From Crotalaria pallida (lineage: Eukaryota > Streptophyta > Magnoliopsida > Fabales > Fabaceae): a stretch of 64,000 nucleotides of DNA. Of this stretch, positions 32,801 through 44,014 are shown piece after piece. The notes beneath the pieces were generated by a model, which searched no databases, was not told the DNA's origin, and saw only the letters and a program-made list of their open reading frames with translations. How positions within the stretch are numbered: the stretch's first letter is position 1; every line of letters starts with the position of its first letter. The stretch covers positions 83,851,501 to 83,915,500 of the forward strand of contig CM075655.1 in assembly GCA_037953625.1 (NCBI GenBank), given 5' to 3'. The translations under genes were made by a program, and so were the position numbers.

Positions 32801-33150
32801 CACGAAATTGTTTGCTGTGACTCACCAAACGCACTAACTCGTGCAGTTTGACCCAGAATACTCGAGTATTCCAGAAAATACTCGAGTGTTTTACCCAGAT
32901 TTTGAAAAATAATTATTTTATTTACTTTCCCTCCAAAACCTTTCCTATAATTGCTTCTAGGTCCCAACCCAGGGACTAATATGCAAAATATACATTTTAG
33001 GCATTTAAATTATTTATTAAATAATTTCTCACATGCAAGCTAATTACATACACACATATTTTAATCAAGGATTAATTTGAAAACTATTAATTATAATTAA
33101 ATTATAATTAACATTTCATTAATCGGGGATTAAAATTTTGGGGTGTTACA
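32801..33150 (-). mobile_element. Element C 5' LTR, remaining segment after F
   Basis: Continues the C LTR broken by F and ends at 33150 with the outer TGTTACA end. It holds the U3 palindrome pair (about 32857-32892). TTTCC (33151-33155) is the second TSD copy of C. Confidence 0.93.
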
Positions 33151-33155
33151 TTTCC

Positions 33156-34480
33156 AAAATGTTTTTATACTAGAAACTTCATCTTGTTCCCAAAAATTAG
33201 TTCTTTAGGGTCCTCCCCCACTTAAAAGAGTTTCGGTATAATCCTTGTATTTTGAAACATTTCAAATAAAACCCTTTAGGAAAAACTTTCCAAACTAAAC
33301 CACAAGGATTTTTCGTATAAAATTCTTATGTGAAAGAATTTCTTTTAAAAGAAATACTCTTTTGAATAATACACTTCACATAAATATTTTTCAAACAAAA
33401 CACTTTCTAATAAACTTTTTGGAAAAACTTTTCGGGCTGCGCACTCTGATCTCTCGAGCACGATCAAAGAAACATTTGTACGACTTTATTCCTTAATAGT
33501 TTGAGACATTAGGGTGATCAGTCCTAATATTCAAACCATTAATAACAAAGTCATCCCTTTCAGATATAATCTTTCGCAAGAAAGATCATACGACAGGTCT
33601 TTAAGTTAGATGAACTTAAAGATAGGGTAATTATCACTATCAGACTTAGTTAGATAGTCAAGTTCTAGAGACATTTCCGTTGGGGAGACAAAAATTTGTC
33701 CTATCCCGGTGGTTGTTAATCTCTCTAGCCATAACTAATCTTTCTATTTCTGTAGTGTCCACAGATATTATCACATTCAACTGTGATAAGGGTTTTGATC
33801 ACAGAAAGATTGGAGTTGAACTTCCAACAGGATATTGATATTCTTAAACGATTAGATTAACGTAATCGAAAACATTTAACTACGTTAACTCAAATCAAAC
33901 GAAGAGATAGACTTGGGTTGTCTACGTCAGGATCACACTCAACTCTCATCTCAGCCGGTGAATTCTTCTCGTGCTGGATTCGTCCATTCCTTTCTCACCT
34001 TTTCCTTCAAGACAATTCGGTGAATAATACTCCAGCTTCCTACAATCGGAATTGACTATTCCCTTAGATACATCACAACTAAACTCAAAGTGATGTGCCT
34101 CACAGTTTTCACCTTGAGATGGACGATTGTTCCCTTACCCATTTCCTCCTTAGTCACTTTTCTTTAGTCGAGGATTCCTTAACCTTGATATTTCCGTAGT
34201 TGATATTCTCCTATTTACTTTTCCCCTTTTTCCTGTTGGGCCTTTATTTCATCAATCTTTCTCTTATTCCAAACTCAGACACTTCTCGCACGAAATTCAT
34301 GTGCTTTCCCATAGTCCTCATACATGCTTACCAACATGAGAAATTCCTTATTCCTTGATAGTTGATAGCTGACTTGGGTTCGAACATAATCTATTCTTGA
34401 AGTTCATGCCTTTGGATTTTTCATCTAGGTTGTTCTAAACAATATTTCATAAATCTCTTGCCTTCATAATATATCTTCTA
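33156..34480 (-). other. Element B interior, no recognisable coding
   Basis: AT-rich DNA with a second PPT-like tract (reverse complement CCTCCCCCACTTAAAAG near 33213). Within it a GGGTGATCAGTCCTAATATTC passage near 33513 resembles 42760 inside element D. I see no protein motif. Confidence 0.6.
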
Positions 34481-34930
34481 ATATCCACAATCCTGACTTT
34501 AATTCCAAAGATTAAGTCTCATTCGTCTCTTTCAACTCCTCATCTTCGGGTTGTAATTCACGAATCCGATTCAGGAATTCGTTGGTGATTGGCAACATTC
34601 CCAATCTAATGCTAGAGGGTTCCTCTTGGGTTACCAGACTTAGGTCTTTGAATTCCTCGATTAGGATAACCTCCTTAACCATCATTGAGCTCACAAGAAA
34701 TAGCCTTTCAGCTCAAATTGTCTGCAACTACGTTTGCTATGCCAGGATGATAATGGAGCTCAAAGCCATAATCTTTAAGAAACTCCATCCATCGCTTTTA
34801 TTTTACATTCAACTCTTCCTCTTCTTATTGTCATTCATACTTTCGAACTCCAAACTTGTTCATGAATCACAACCTTCTTATCTTAGTATCTATTGACTCT
34901 TTTGCATTATCCATCTCAATTTTATACCTT
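34481..34930 (-). pseudogene. Element B pol remnant (RNase H-integrase linker)
   Basis: The minus strand reads IEEFKDLSLVTQEEP and LGMLPITNEFLNRIRELQ, matching residues 530-566 of C's Pol. Upstream at about 34700-34800 are broken remains of the RNase H end (PGxAN-like region and WMEFLKDYGFEL-like words). Stops and frame changes abound. Confidence 0.75.
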
Positions 34931-35470
34931 CTCCTGATTGGAGTATCTCCCTAATTTTAACTCTTGATTAGTCCATAAATATTACGATTCAATCCTCTTA
35001 AATCATTTTCAATGATGAATCAAGGCATTAAGTTATTTTATCACACTAAATCCTTCCTTAAATTTTAGTTAGGTAATTGACATTGAGTTTGGATTGGAGA
35101 AAAATGTTCATTGATGCCAAAAGTTACTTCACAATTGACTTAAATTTTTATTTTAAACTTTCAGTTTCTAACCGGTTACAAGAAACTCTAACCGGTTATG
35201 AAGTATAGTTTTAGAAATAAAACCAAAGAACTTTCAAAAACCATTTTCTTTACATCGTCCAATCCAACTCAAAATAGGATTTGATCATAATCTAATACCT
35301 TGATTCCAACTGAATTCATCACTGAAATGATTTAAATCATAGTCTACTCACAATTTCCATAATTCCTCTTGGACTAATCATATTATGTTGGGGTATAATC
35401 CATCACTACCCCACCATAATTAAATAACATCCTATCATTCAATACCATCAGTTGATCTTTCCAAGTCAAC
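34931..35470 (-). other. LTR-intron-like fragment within pol of element B
   Basis: Carries a TAACCGGTTA pair (about 35170-35200) and flanking sequence like 3560-3840 of B's own LTR (opening near a GGATTGGAG passage, then TTTTTATTTTAAACTTTCAG). It sits between two pol remnants. Confidence 0.55.
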
Positions 35471-36320
35471 TTGGTCAAAGGCCATGCGATCTTAAAAATC
35501 CTTAAATACTCCGGCGATAGTACCCCGCCAGCCCCAAGAACTTCTTACTTTAAAGATCGCATGCCCTGCGAACTTAACTTCGCTCAACCAAAACTCATAT
35601 TTGGTGAGCTTAGCACACAACTACTCCTCTTGCAGGATTCTCAACACAATCCTGAGATGTTTTTCATGCTTCTCCGGATTCTCAGGATAAACTACAAACG
35701 AATCCAAATATAATCTAAAGGTCCAGTTCTTATAATCCATAAAAGAACAGGTGCATTAGTCAATCCGAACGACATTATTTACTACTCATAATGTCCGTAT
35801 CGAGATCAAAAATGCAGTCTTAAGTGTATCCCTGCCCCGAATCCTGATTTGGGGTTAATCCAATCGCCAATCAATCTTAGAAAACACTTAGACTACTTTA
35901 ACCTGGTCCAACCAATCCTTTTAGCAACATCTCTACGTGTTTCTCCCATTTGACCATTCCCGATGGTACCATATTATAAAGGTAGTAGAGATAGAATCAG
36001 TTTCAATAATTAACTTGATTCCAAACTCTATCGCTTTATTCAAAGGTAAACCTGACATCATTTCTTGTAATCAAGATTTCTTTGACCCCCTTATTCCTTC
36101 ACTGCTGCCCAGAAGCAACCACATGGGTCCATTGGATTCCAGATTCGAAACTTGGGAATCTCGATACAAGGTTGTTCTATCATCATTAATCATGATCACT
36201 TGATCTCTCGGCTTCCAAACCGTGCTTAAGATCAGATGTAATCATGACACAGGTAGATAGACAAAGTCTAATACCTTAATAGAACGATTCAGACATACCT
36301 TGGAAACAACTACAAGAAGA
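35471..36320 (-). pseudogene. Element B protease-RT remnant
   Basis: Minus-strand pieces match C's Pol in order: the protease end (VLDFVYLPVS, then QVIMINDDRTTLYRDS) near 36170-36290 and RT words (KTAF, SIRTL, TNAP-like) near 35740-35830. Many stops and indels mean no protein is possible. Gag is not found to the right, so it is probably deleted. Confidence 0.75.
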
Positions 36321-36831
36321 TTTATAGGAGTCTCCACTTTGAGGTAGCAGATTGGGTAAGGCATAGAGCAACTTTGATCACTACCCTTATCCAAAAGGAA
36401 CAAAAGAAAGGATAGCTTTAGAGTTTAACAAACTCAACAAGGTTGATCTTTAAGAAGATAACTGCCCTACACTCGGTCTGAAAAGTTGATTAACTTTAAT
36501 ACGAGTGATGGTAAACACTCCTCCTCAGAGTCAAGGACTTAACTACCACTCCTTAAGATTTCCTTATCACTGGTTCTATGAGAACGGAATAAACCAACAC
36601 TATAGTTTTAGGTTTACCACATGTCTAAAGAGAAGCATACAACTATCATACTTCTACTTAGACTACATAGAACATTTCTTAATAACAGAATGAGCCACTT
36701 ATCTAGAGCCATTTCCCATAACCTTAGCTCTAGTTTGGAAGTATATGAAATCATACTTCCCAGGAAACATTGCAGATATCGATGACCAGCGTATTGGACC
36801 ACACACCCAAGGACCAAGAGTCAGGACCATT
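36321..36831 (-). other. Element B leader region, gag absent
   Basis: Between the protease remnant and the PBS I see no gag motif (no WW, FLGKYFP or KCIKFE words). Confidence 0.55.
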
Positions 36832-36843
36832 GCTCTGATACCA
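36832..36843 (-). other. Primer binding site of element B (tRNA-iMet)
   Basis: TGGTATCAGAGC on the minus strand, six bases after the 5' LTR end at 36850. Confidence 0.92.
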
Positions 36844-36849
36844 TAAAAA

Positions 36850-38264
36850 TGTAACACTCCTTGTATATCATCTTACTTTATAAGATAAGTAAGAAGTTTA
36901 TGAAAACTTGGACTTGTTATCGTTGGAAAAAGATCTGAAAATAAGATTTTTCCCTTCCCTTGAAAATTCCTTTTCACAAACACTTGATTAATAATGAGGT
37001 TGACTAACAAAATCAGAGTTTTGGAAACATAGTAGAATCATCATATTATACCCCCAAAATTTATCAAGTGTAACAAGTCCATTAATACCAAATAAGTATG
37101 ATTATGAAACTGAATTCTTCTTATGATACCTTTTTCCAAAATATGTATCATATAAATTCTATTAAAAATAGACATGTTCTAGAGCTGGTCACTGGTCCTT
37201 TGTCCAAACATCCTTCTGGTCGGATCCTCGATATCTGCACAACGGGTTTCCAACCCACACTCTCTACACTCTGCATGCACCTAAGGGACATCTCCCCTTA
37301 CTGATTCTTGTGCAAGCTAGATGCACGAACAACACCTAATAAGGGCATGGGGGTTAGCTATACATATTCGCATAATCAAATGAGAATAAAACTAACATCC
37401 ACAAGTCAACATGTAGCAAATCATGATGCATAATCATATGAGCACACCCGGTTAATCATAATAATTCTTTCAATGCAGGTGGCATGATGCACGATTTCCT
37501 TCCACAACGGAGGTCTCTAAAAGTCCATCTTGGACGTCCATCCAATACACCGTTGTGTTCCCGGAACACCGACATTCGTTCCCAGAACGTAATGCCGAAC
37601 CATACTTGGATAATACGCATCACTCCCAGAGTGTGCACCACGTTCCCAGAACGTGTAGCAAACCATACTTGGAATAATAAGCACCACTCCCAGAGTGTGC
37701 ACCACGTTCCCAGAACGCATACGTTCCCAGAACGCATACGTTCCCAGAACGCATAAAAACCAGGTCCCGGACACTGGCCACATATCTATAATGTGTCATC
37801 AAGTAGGTTGCATATCAATGTGTTCCCAGAACACTAACATACGTTCCCAGAACGTATAAAACCAGGTCCCAGACACTGGCCACATATCTATAATGTGTCA
37901 TCAAGTAGGTTATAATTTGGTACTCCCGGAGTACCCTCCTCATATTCCCAGAATATGATAAACGTTCCTACCAACCCATCTTCCATTCTATATGCATGAA
38001 TGCACAATCATCAAGGTTGGTTTTATCTTTAATTCTATTATTATACCAATGTGTTCCTAGAACACTAACATACGTTCCCAGAACGTATCGCAAACCATAC
38101 TTGGAATATAATCAAGCACCACTCCCAGAGTGTGCATCACGTTCCCAGAACGTATCAAAGAAACCATGTCCCAGACAATGGCCACATTCCCAGAATGTGT
38201 CATCAAGTAGGTTGCATCCGTTTAGTACTCTTAGAGTACAGGGTCAAGTACCCCGAACATCACA
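36850..38264 (-). mobile_element. Element B 5' LTR, truncated by element D
   Basis: Aligns with 1994-3390 at about 98%. It carries the ACGTTCCCAGAACGT palindrome field (about 37565-38160). It breaks at 38264; the rest does not reappear on the far side of D. Confidence 0.92.
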
Positions 38265-39009
38265 TGTAACATCCTCACTTTTAGTAGTTAATTTTTAGTT
38301 TTTATTAAAATCAGAGTTTGAAAATTCTTTTTAACTTTTGATTTCCTTTGAAAAGTTTTACGAAAATCCGGCAGAGTTTCCTCTGTTTTTCGGACTCCCC
38401 AAAAATTCTCTTCTTAAAACTTGTCAGTCCAGAATTATTTAAAAACATAAACATAACAGATTAAAACCAGTTCAGATCCTAACGCCCGATCAGTACCAAT
38501 ATCAGGGCATATAACTACACATATTATAAATTACAAAATAACAGTTTTTAGTGTAATAAAATCCACTCGGGTATCTCAATTTCACTCCACGTAGTGGAGA
38601 GTTTCCAGTTCGGCCCGCAACAATGTAAGCTCCGCTCCCGTACCTGTAAAATGATATCAAGAAGGGTAGCATTACACAGAACTTAAAAAGATAAATTCTA
38701 AAAGAAGACATAGCAAATAACTAAGCCTACTTAATTATTAATATACTTTATTCATAACTATTCATACAATTAATCTCTGTTAATCCTTCCTTATTCACGC
38801 ATTCTCTTAATTATTGATTCTCTTATCATTTTCACGTTCTCTTTTCTTTTCTTTTTCTTCTTTTCTTCCGTTTCCTTTCCTTTTTCTTTTCTTTATCCAT
38901 TCCTTTTTCTTATGACTGAATCCAACAGACCATCAGCCCTTTTACCTTTTATTTTGACTGAGTCCAAAAGACCATCAGCCGTTTCCTTTCCATTCTTTTT
39001 CCTTTTAAT

Positions 39010-39300
39010 CGACACGCCTTCCTAGGCTCGCACGGGACTTTTATTTTCTTTTCTTTTAATCGATACGCCTTCCTAGGCTCGCATCGATGCGGATATGCCT
39101 TCCTAGGCTCACACCGGACTTTTATTCTCTTTTTAATCTTTTTAATCGACACGCCTTCCTAGGCTCGAATCGATGCCGATATGCCTTCCTAGGCTCGCAC
39201 CGGACTTTTATCTTTCCTTTTTAATCTTTTTAATCGACACGCCTTCCTAGGCTCGCATTGACGCCGATACGCCTTCCTAGGCTCGCATCGGACTTCCATT
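39010..39300. repeat. Seven-copy GCCTTCCTAGGCTC array in D LTR
   Basis: GCCTTCCTAGGCTC recurs seven times with spacing alternating about 28 and 55 bp, interspersed with pyrimidine runs and ATCGATGC words. It lies in the putative LTR intron. Confidence 0.88.
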
Positions 39301-39400
39301 TTTCTTTCCTTTCTTTCTCTTTCTTTTTCTTTCTTTTTCTTTCTCTTTCTCTTTTCTTTCTCTTTCTCTTTTTCTTTCTCTTTTCTTATAGACTTATCAC
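39300..39400. repeat. CTTT-type low-complexity tract
   Basis: Pyrimidine-only TTTCTTTCT microsatellite next to the D array. Confidence 0.85.
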
Positions 39401-40254
39401 ATTTTCTACATTTTCTACTTCATTCTTTTTCTCTTCGTTAGTTTCCCCCGATTTTATCCAACTCTAATCAATACGGCCAAATATAATATATTCTAGTTCT
39501 TGTTATTAATTCTTAGTTATTTCTCGATTTCCCTATCTCAATCAATTACCCAATTCATTGTTCTTATTTCATTAACTATATTAGTTTTAATTGCTCTATT
39601 CTCTTAATCTAACTTTTTAATTATTTCACTCCAACTTCCTCATAATGTACTCTCTCTTAGTTTTCTTATCTTTTCGTAAACCCGCTTATCGTTTTCCTTA
39701 TTTTATATTAAATCTTAATTCATCATTTTATTTCTATTCTCTACTTTACTCTGCGTGCATTCCTTATTCCTTGTTCTAAACTCTCCTTTACCCTTTTTGT
39801 TCCTTTACTTCCCCTATAGGTTTTACTTTATAATTTCCCACATTTTGTTTTATATTAACTATTTCAATATCTTAAATACGCTCATCCATTCCGGGACTTA
39901 TTCTATGCTCATACATCTTATTCCCTAAGGTGTGGTTTCCCGTCACAATTTTATTTACTTTATTTCTATCAACGGGGTACCCTAAGGTTCATTAACATAC
40001 TTTTAATTACTCTATTCCTAGCTACCACTATATAATCCTAGAATTTACTTCCTAAGCAAAGGTAACGCGAACCCTCTTACCTCGGGCTTTTTAAATAGAA
40101 CCTGGATTTTAGCTCGGCGACGATGACGGCGTCGGTGTTGCTCCTCGTTAGCGGGGAACGATCGTGACTGAACCGAGGCAAAGCTTCGAGCTCCGAGGTT
40201 CCCGACACGAGCCCGGCACGATCACGGACCGGTAACAGCGCCGGTGAGATCCGT

Positions 40255-40575
40255 GGAGAGAGAAAGAGAGCTCACGGAGAGAGAGAGAGAGGGAATGGAT
40301 GAGGGAGAGACTATGGTGGTGGTGGTGGACAGTGGTGGGGGTGGCGGTGGCAGCTCTGGGCGGCGGCCGGTGGGTGGTGGTGGAGAGATAAAGAGAGAGA
40401 GGGATTGTGAATGTGAGGGAAGGAGAGAGAGAGAACAAGAGAGAGAGAGAGAGAGAGAAAAAGACGGGTTGAGGGAGAGGAGGAGAGAGGCCACGGTGGG
40501 GCGGTGGTGGAGGCCGTGAAGGAGGGAGGAAGAAGGAGGATCGGAGGAGGAGAGAGAAACAAAGGGGGAGAGTGG
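40255..40575. repeat. GA-rich tract in D LTR exon 1
   Basis: Long GAGAGA runs with GGTGGT blocks; on the element's strand this is a CT-rich leader between the U3 palindromes and the donor motif. Several overlapping open frames here are low-complexity shadows. Confidence 0.85.
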
Positions 40576-40619
40576 TTGAAGAAGAGGGTTTCCCCTCGAT
40601 TTAAAGCCACTCGAGCTAT

Positions 40620-40776
40620 TTTCGCTTAAGCGAAATTTATTCGCTTAAGCGAACGGCCTTCAATAATGGACACGAACGTTTTTCGCTTAAGCGAAATCCG
40701 CTCGCTTAAGCGAACCTCTTCTATGTTGCCACTGGATCAGTTTCGCTTAAGCGAAATATTTTCGCTTAAGCGAAAT
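40620..40776. repeat. Three pairs of TTCGCTTAAGCGAA palindromes
   Basis: Six copies of the palindrome core TCGCTTAAGCGA (most extending to TTCGCTTAAGCGAA) in three pairs within 157 bp. They sit in U3 of D, where B, C and J have their own palindrome pairs. Confidence 0.92.
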
Positions 40777-41186
40777 GATCAGATACTGCTGTTTTATTTT
40801 TCTATTTTCCTTCTATTTTTGTCCGAACTTCAAACCTCCATAATTTCTTCGTTCACCGTCGGATCTTGCTCAAATTTGACGAGCAACATCCTAAAAATCA
40901 TATCTTCATATCCAACGGTGGAAATTGTGTTTGGAGTCTTAAATCTTTTATTTTAATTTTTCCCTTGTTATTATGTTTATTATCGAATTATCTATTTTCT
41001 GGCCCGATCCTAACTTCGATTTAACGCTCCTTTCTTCTCTAATTCGCTTAGTATTATTATTATTATTTTCTTCTAATACTAGAATTCTCATTTGGAATAC
41101 CTATTTGTGGTTTGTTATTTTCATTTTTAATTATTCTAATTTTTATTTATTTATTTATCTTCGGGTTTAAAATTTGGGATGTTACA

Positions 41187-43039
41187 TTTCTCCCCCACTA
41201 TTTGAATTTCGTCCCCGAAATTCCAATTGTCCCTTAACTTGGAGGAGTATCCCTTGACATAGTTTCCACTAATGTCATTTCAATTCCTTTGGTTCCAATC
41301 TTCCCTTTGAGGGAGTTCTAAGTTAATAGTTCTGCGGTGTAATTATTCGCCTCAGGTATGGTTTATCTTAGTCACTCAGAAATCCGCGTAATACACAGAA
41401 TCTTAAGAGACTGAGACAATCATTTGCGGTGCTCCGACATAACTTCTTAAGTGAGACTCCAATTCGTGACTCCACTCTTTACGTTTTCGTTCTCACTCCT
41501 TTAAGTGAGTCTAGTGAGGTCGCCCTTCGAATCCACCTTAGCTATATTTGTATCTTACTCCGGTGATACATCCCTTTTTGTTTGTTTAACGATTTCAATT
41601 GGGTACGGGGTTCCTATGGATCGATTTCACTTAAGGGTCAAGGTTATGGTTTAAATTTATTTCCCAATTGTCTAATGGTCCGAGAAGGTATTGATTGACT
41701 CTTAGTTTAATTCTCGTTCCATTCTCCGCGAACCTCTTCGACGGTTAACGCGGAGCGCTTGGGGTGAGTTATTCATTAGCCCTACGGGTTATGGTATGAT
41801 CGTCGGACATTGAGTCCGGCTCGATGCAATCTTCCTTACGCTTCGTTACCGTTCTGCATTCCACCTAGTTACTCGGATAGGATCCACAATTTTCTTATTG
41901 TTAAAGTTCCATCTTCCATTCCTTGGATTGAAATCCTCTCCCACTTAGCATTGACATACTTAATTATATCCATGCTTGGGGGTATGCTCGTTCGTTATTC
42001 AGAATTTCGCACGTAAGTTTCTCGACCGGTGTCCAAGATTAGAAGAGACATGTGGATGGTTATCCATCGGTAGGTATAGAACTATGTTGGGTTTCTACGT
42101 CTTGGTGAATTCTCACCTCTGCATCTGTGATGCTTGAAGCTTGAAGAGAGTGAAGATGAAAAGAAAAAAATACACGAAGCACTCAAGGATGGGTTTCATA
42201 GTCTTCACACGACAACCCAGGATGTACTGGATGCATGTCAAGCAAGAAGACAATGGAGATTATCCTTAAGTGTGCGTTTTCGGCAGAGAATCATCGAAAG
42301 ATGCATTTCCTATGGAACTACCGCCGATTTGATTTGGTTTTGATGAAGGCACAGGGTGCAATGGCTAAACTTGCTTCCTTTGAGAAAGTAGCTTGGAAAC
42401 TGGACTAAGTTCTTAAGTGAATTCTAATTCCTAATGGTGAGTACGATTTACTCGTTTACTTGGGTCAGTCTCGGTGTGGATATCCTGCTAATTCATCCAG
42501 TTTCGCCTTTTTCGCGAATAACCACATCGGATTCTGAATGAAATGTGTGATGAGTTTTGGGCTTTTAGTTTGGCTTTCCACGAAGTCTAAGGACGTTTAC
42601 TACGGGTTCGCTCGGTTCGGTTCTCTCGCGAGTTCTATTCGCGGATACTCTACTAATAATTGGGTGTACTGGCTTAAGGCTCCTATCTGTCTGTCCTGAT
42701 TTTTGTTGGAAAGTGTCAATGATATCGACCATTAATAGTTGTGAAGATCGAGGTGATCAGTCCCAATCTCACATCTATCAATAGCAACATCATCATCAAG
42801 TTTGTTGATGTTATCGTCCCCTAGCGGATGTAAGAATCAGAGTGATCAGTTCTAACCTTACATTCTACCAGTGGCAATACCATCACTGTGTTCAATGAAA
42901 CTTTAGTTAATGTATTATCATTTATTGATTTTATTTTTAAGTTAAATCGAATATTTATGCTTTATGCAAAACATTTTTAATTAAGTATTGTAAATAAATA
43001 TTTGGTATATGGTTAACACTAAAAGTACCTCGGATGAAT
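41187..43039 (-). other. Element D interior without pol
   Basis: The first 45 bp hold the PPT (TAGTGGGGGAGAAA on the minus strand) and the conserved pol end that precedes it. The remaining 1.8 kb has no pol motif in any frame that I can see. A GATCAGTCC passage at about 42758 and 42850 resembles element B near 33515. Confidence 0.7.
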
Positions 43040-44014
43040 TCATTCGCTCCCTTCACCTATATGTCCAGGACAGTTGGTCCCCATGTGTCCTGGTTGTCCG
43101 CATACATAGCGGAGACCCTGTTTTCTGTGCTGCCTCAACATTAGGCACAGTTTCCGGTGGATTTTCCCACATAGTGGACATGGTGGTCTGTTTCTCGGGG
43201 TATTCACATCTGGAGCCGTGTCCATTGGCACCATTGCCATAGCATTGATGTCGGCATGTGTATCGGATTCCTGAACCGGTACCCTGCCTCTGCTAGAACC
43301 TTCAGCCCACTGTATCATCCTTTTCCTATCTTCGGATGTCTTCCGCCTCAATCCCTTCTCATAAGTACTAGCCATGTTCACTAGTTGGGCCAAATTATCT
43401 ATGTTCTGAAATTCAAAGGCTACTTTGATCACAGTGCGAAGTCCTGCTTCGAACTTGATGCACTTAGTTCTTTCATCAGCATCCCTATAGTTCCCAGAAT
43501 ACCGGATGAGGTCTTCGAAGTGTGCGGCATATTCTCCAACCCACATACTTCCTTGTGTTAAGTTCAGGAATGCCAGCTCTTTTTCTCGACGGACATCTTC
43601 CGGAAAGTACTTCCCTAGGAACCTGATTCTGAACACATCCCAGGTGATCTCCTGGTTAGCGATCTCCATTTCCCTTCGTACACGCTCCCACCAATATTCG
43701 GCTTCTCCAGTGAGCATGTACGCCGCCAAAAGAACTATCTGCTCCGCAGGCGGTGAAATCGTGCGGAAAATCTTCTCCAATTCTTGGAGCCATCTCTGGG
43801 CTGCATCCGGATTATAGCCACCTTCAAACTTGGGCGGATCGTTCTGCATGAATCTAGTTAGCCAATCGATGCCCATTGGGCCTGATGTTTGGTGGAGTGC
43901 GGTGGCTGCTACTGCTGCGGCTGTTGCTACTGTCTCAGCCTGATTCTGATTCATTTGGACCAGATTTTCTAGTATAGCAGCCATCCTTTCATCCTGTGTA
44001 CGTCTCCGAGGCAT
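43040..44014 (-). CDS. gag: Gag of element D
   Basis: About 324 residues from MPRRRTQDERMAAIL; the frame is open 13 codons further upstream, but related Gags start at this motif. The core matches E's Gag: PPKFEGGYNPDAAQRWLQELEKIF, YWWERV, FLGKYFPEDVRREKELAFL, VGEYAAHFEDLIRYS, KCIKFEAGL. Near the C-terminus are CPLCGKIHRKLC and a zinc knuckle YVCGQPGHMGTNC whose first Cys is Arg. The frame ends after HIGEGSE. It is intact as a reading frame while pol is missing, so it could supply particles or simply be carried along. Confidence 0.92.
   Translation of the reverse strand: MPRRRTQDERMAAILENLVQMNQNQAETVATAAAVAATALHQTSGPMGIDWLTRFMQNDPPKFEGGYNPDAAQRWLQELEKIFRTISPPAEQIVLLAAYMLTGEAEYWWERVRREMEIANQEITWDVFRIRFLGKYFPEDVRREKELAFLNLTQGSMWVGEYAAHFEDLIRYSGNYRDADERTKCIKFEAGLRTVIKVAFEFQNIDNLAQLVNMASTYEKGLRRKTSEDRKRMIQWAEGSSRGRVPVQESDTHADINAMAMVPMDTAPDVNTPRNRPPCPLCGKIHRKLCLMLRQHRKQGLRYVCGQPGHMGTNCPGHIGEGSE

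Larger units (their letters stand above)
16090..33150 (-). mobile_element. Element C: Tekay/Del-like chromovirus, nested in B, host of F
   Basis: 3' LTR 16090-19656, internal 19657-23758, 5' LTR 23759-26958 plus 32801-33150. The TSD TTTCC is at 16085-16089 and 33151-33155. PBS is at 23742-23753. The 3' LTR starts TATGACACC where the 5' LTR has TGTGACACC. About 25 differences in 3.57 kb (by eye) include loss or gain of one 20-bp palindrome unit near 18050. pol is one long open frame; gag is cut short before its zinc knuckle and the protease active site is deleted. F lies in the 5' LTR. Confidence 0.95.
1994..38264 (-). mobile_element. Element B: Tekay-like gypsy, nested host of A, C and F, 5' end cut
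   Basis: B is a minus-strand element. Its 3' LTR is 1994-4295 plus 14924-16025. Its internal DNA is 16026-16089 plus 33156-36849. Its PBS is at 36832-36843, and its 5' LTR begins at 36850 and runs until D interrupts it at 38265. The LTR ends are TGTAACACTCC and GGGTGTTACA, confirmed by the solo copy B3. The remaining part of the 5' LTR is missing beyond D, so the TSD (perhaps GTTTT, 1989-1993) cannot be checked. Over the first 400 bp the two LTRs differ at roughly 2% of sites, counted by eye. The coding region is broken beyond use, so B probably moved with help from another element. Confidence 0.85.
38265..41186 (-). mobile_element. Element D 3' LTR (2922 bp)
   Basis: TGTAACATCC at one end, GGGATGTTACA at the other. 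On the minus strand it has three pairs of TTCGCTTAAGCGAA (40620-40776), a CT-rich leader, donor CCGAG/GTAAGAGGG (GT at 40080), a seven-copy GCCTTCCTAGGCTC array, acceptor (AG at 38645-38644) and a short exon. Its start shares a Tekay-type passage (GATCTTGCTCAAATTTG) with J. Confidence 0.92.

Noticed and set aside
40148..40610. Overlapping Ser/Pro/Leu-rich and Glu/Arg-rich frames on both strands
   Set aside because: Low-complexity GA/CT tract in the D LTR leader; composition alone keeps the frames open.
42134..42343. Short acidic-basic frame MKLEESEDEKKK in D interior
   Set aside because: Short, on the strand opposite to D, with no similarity to any other element here; kept as non-coding.
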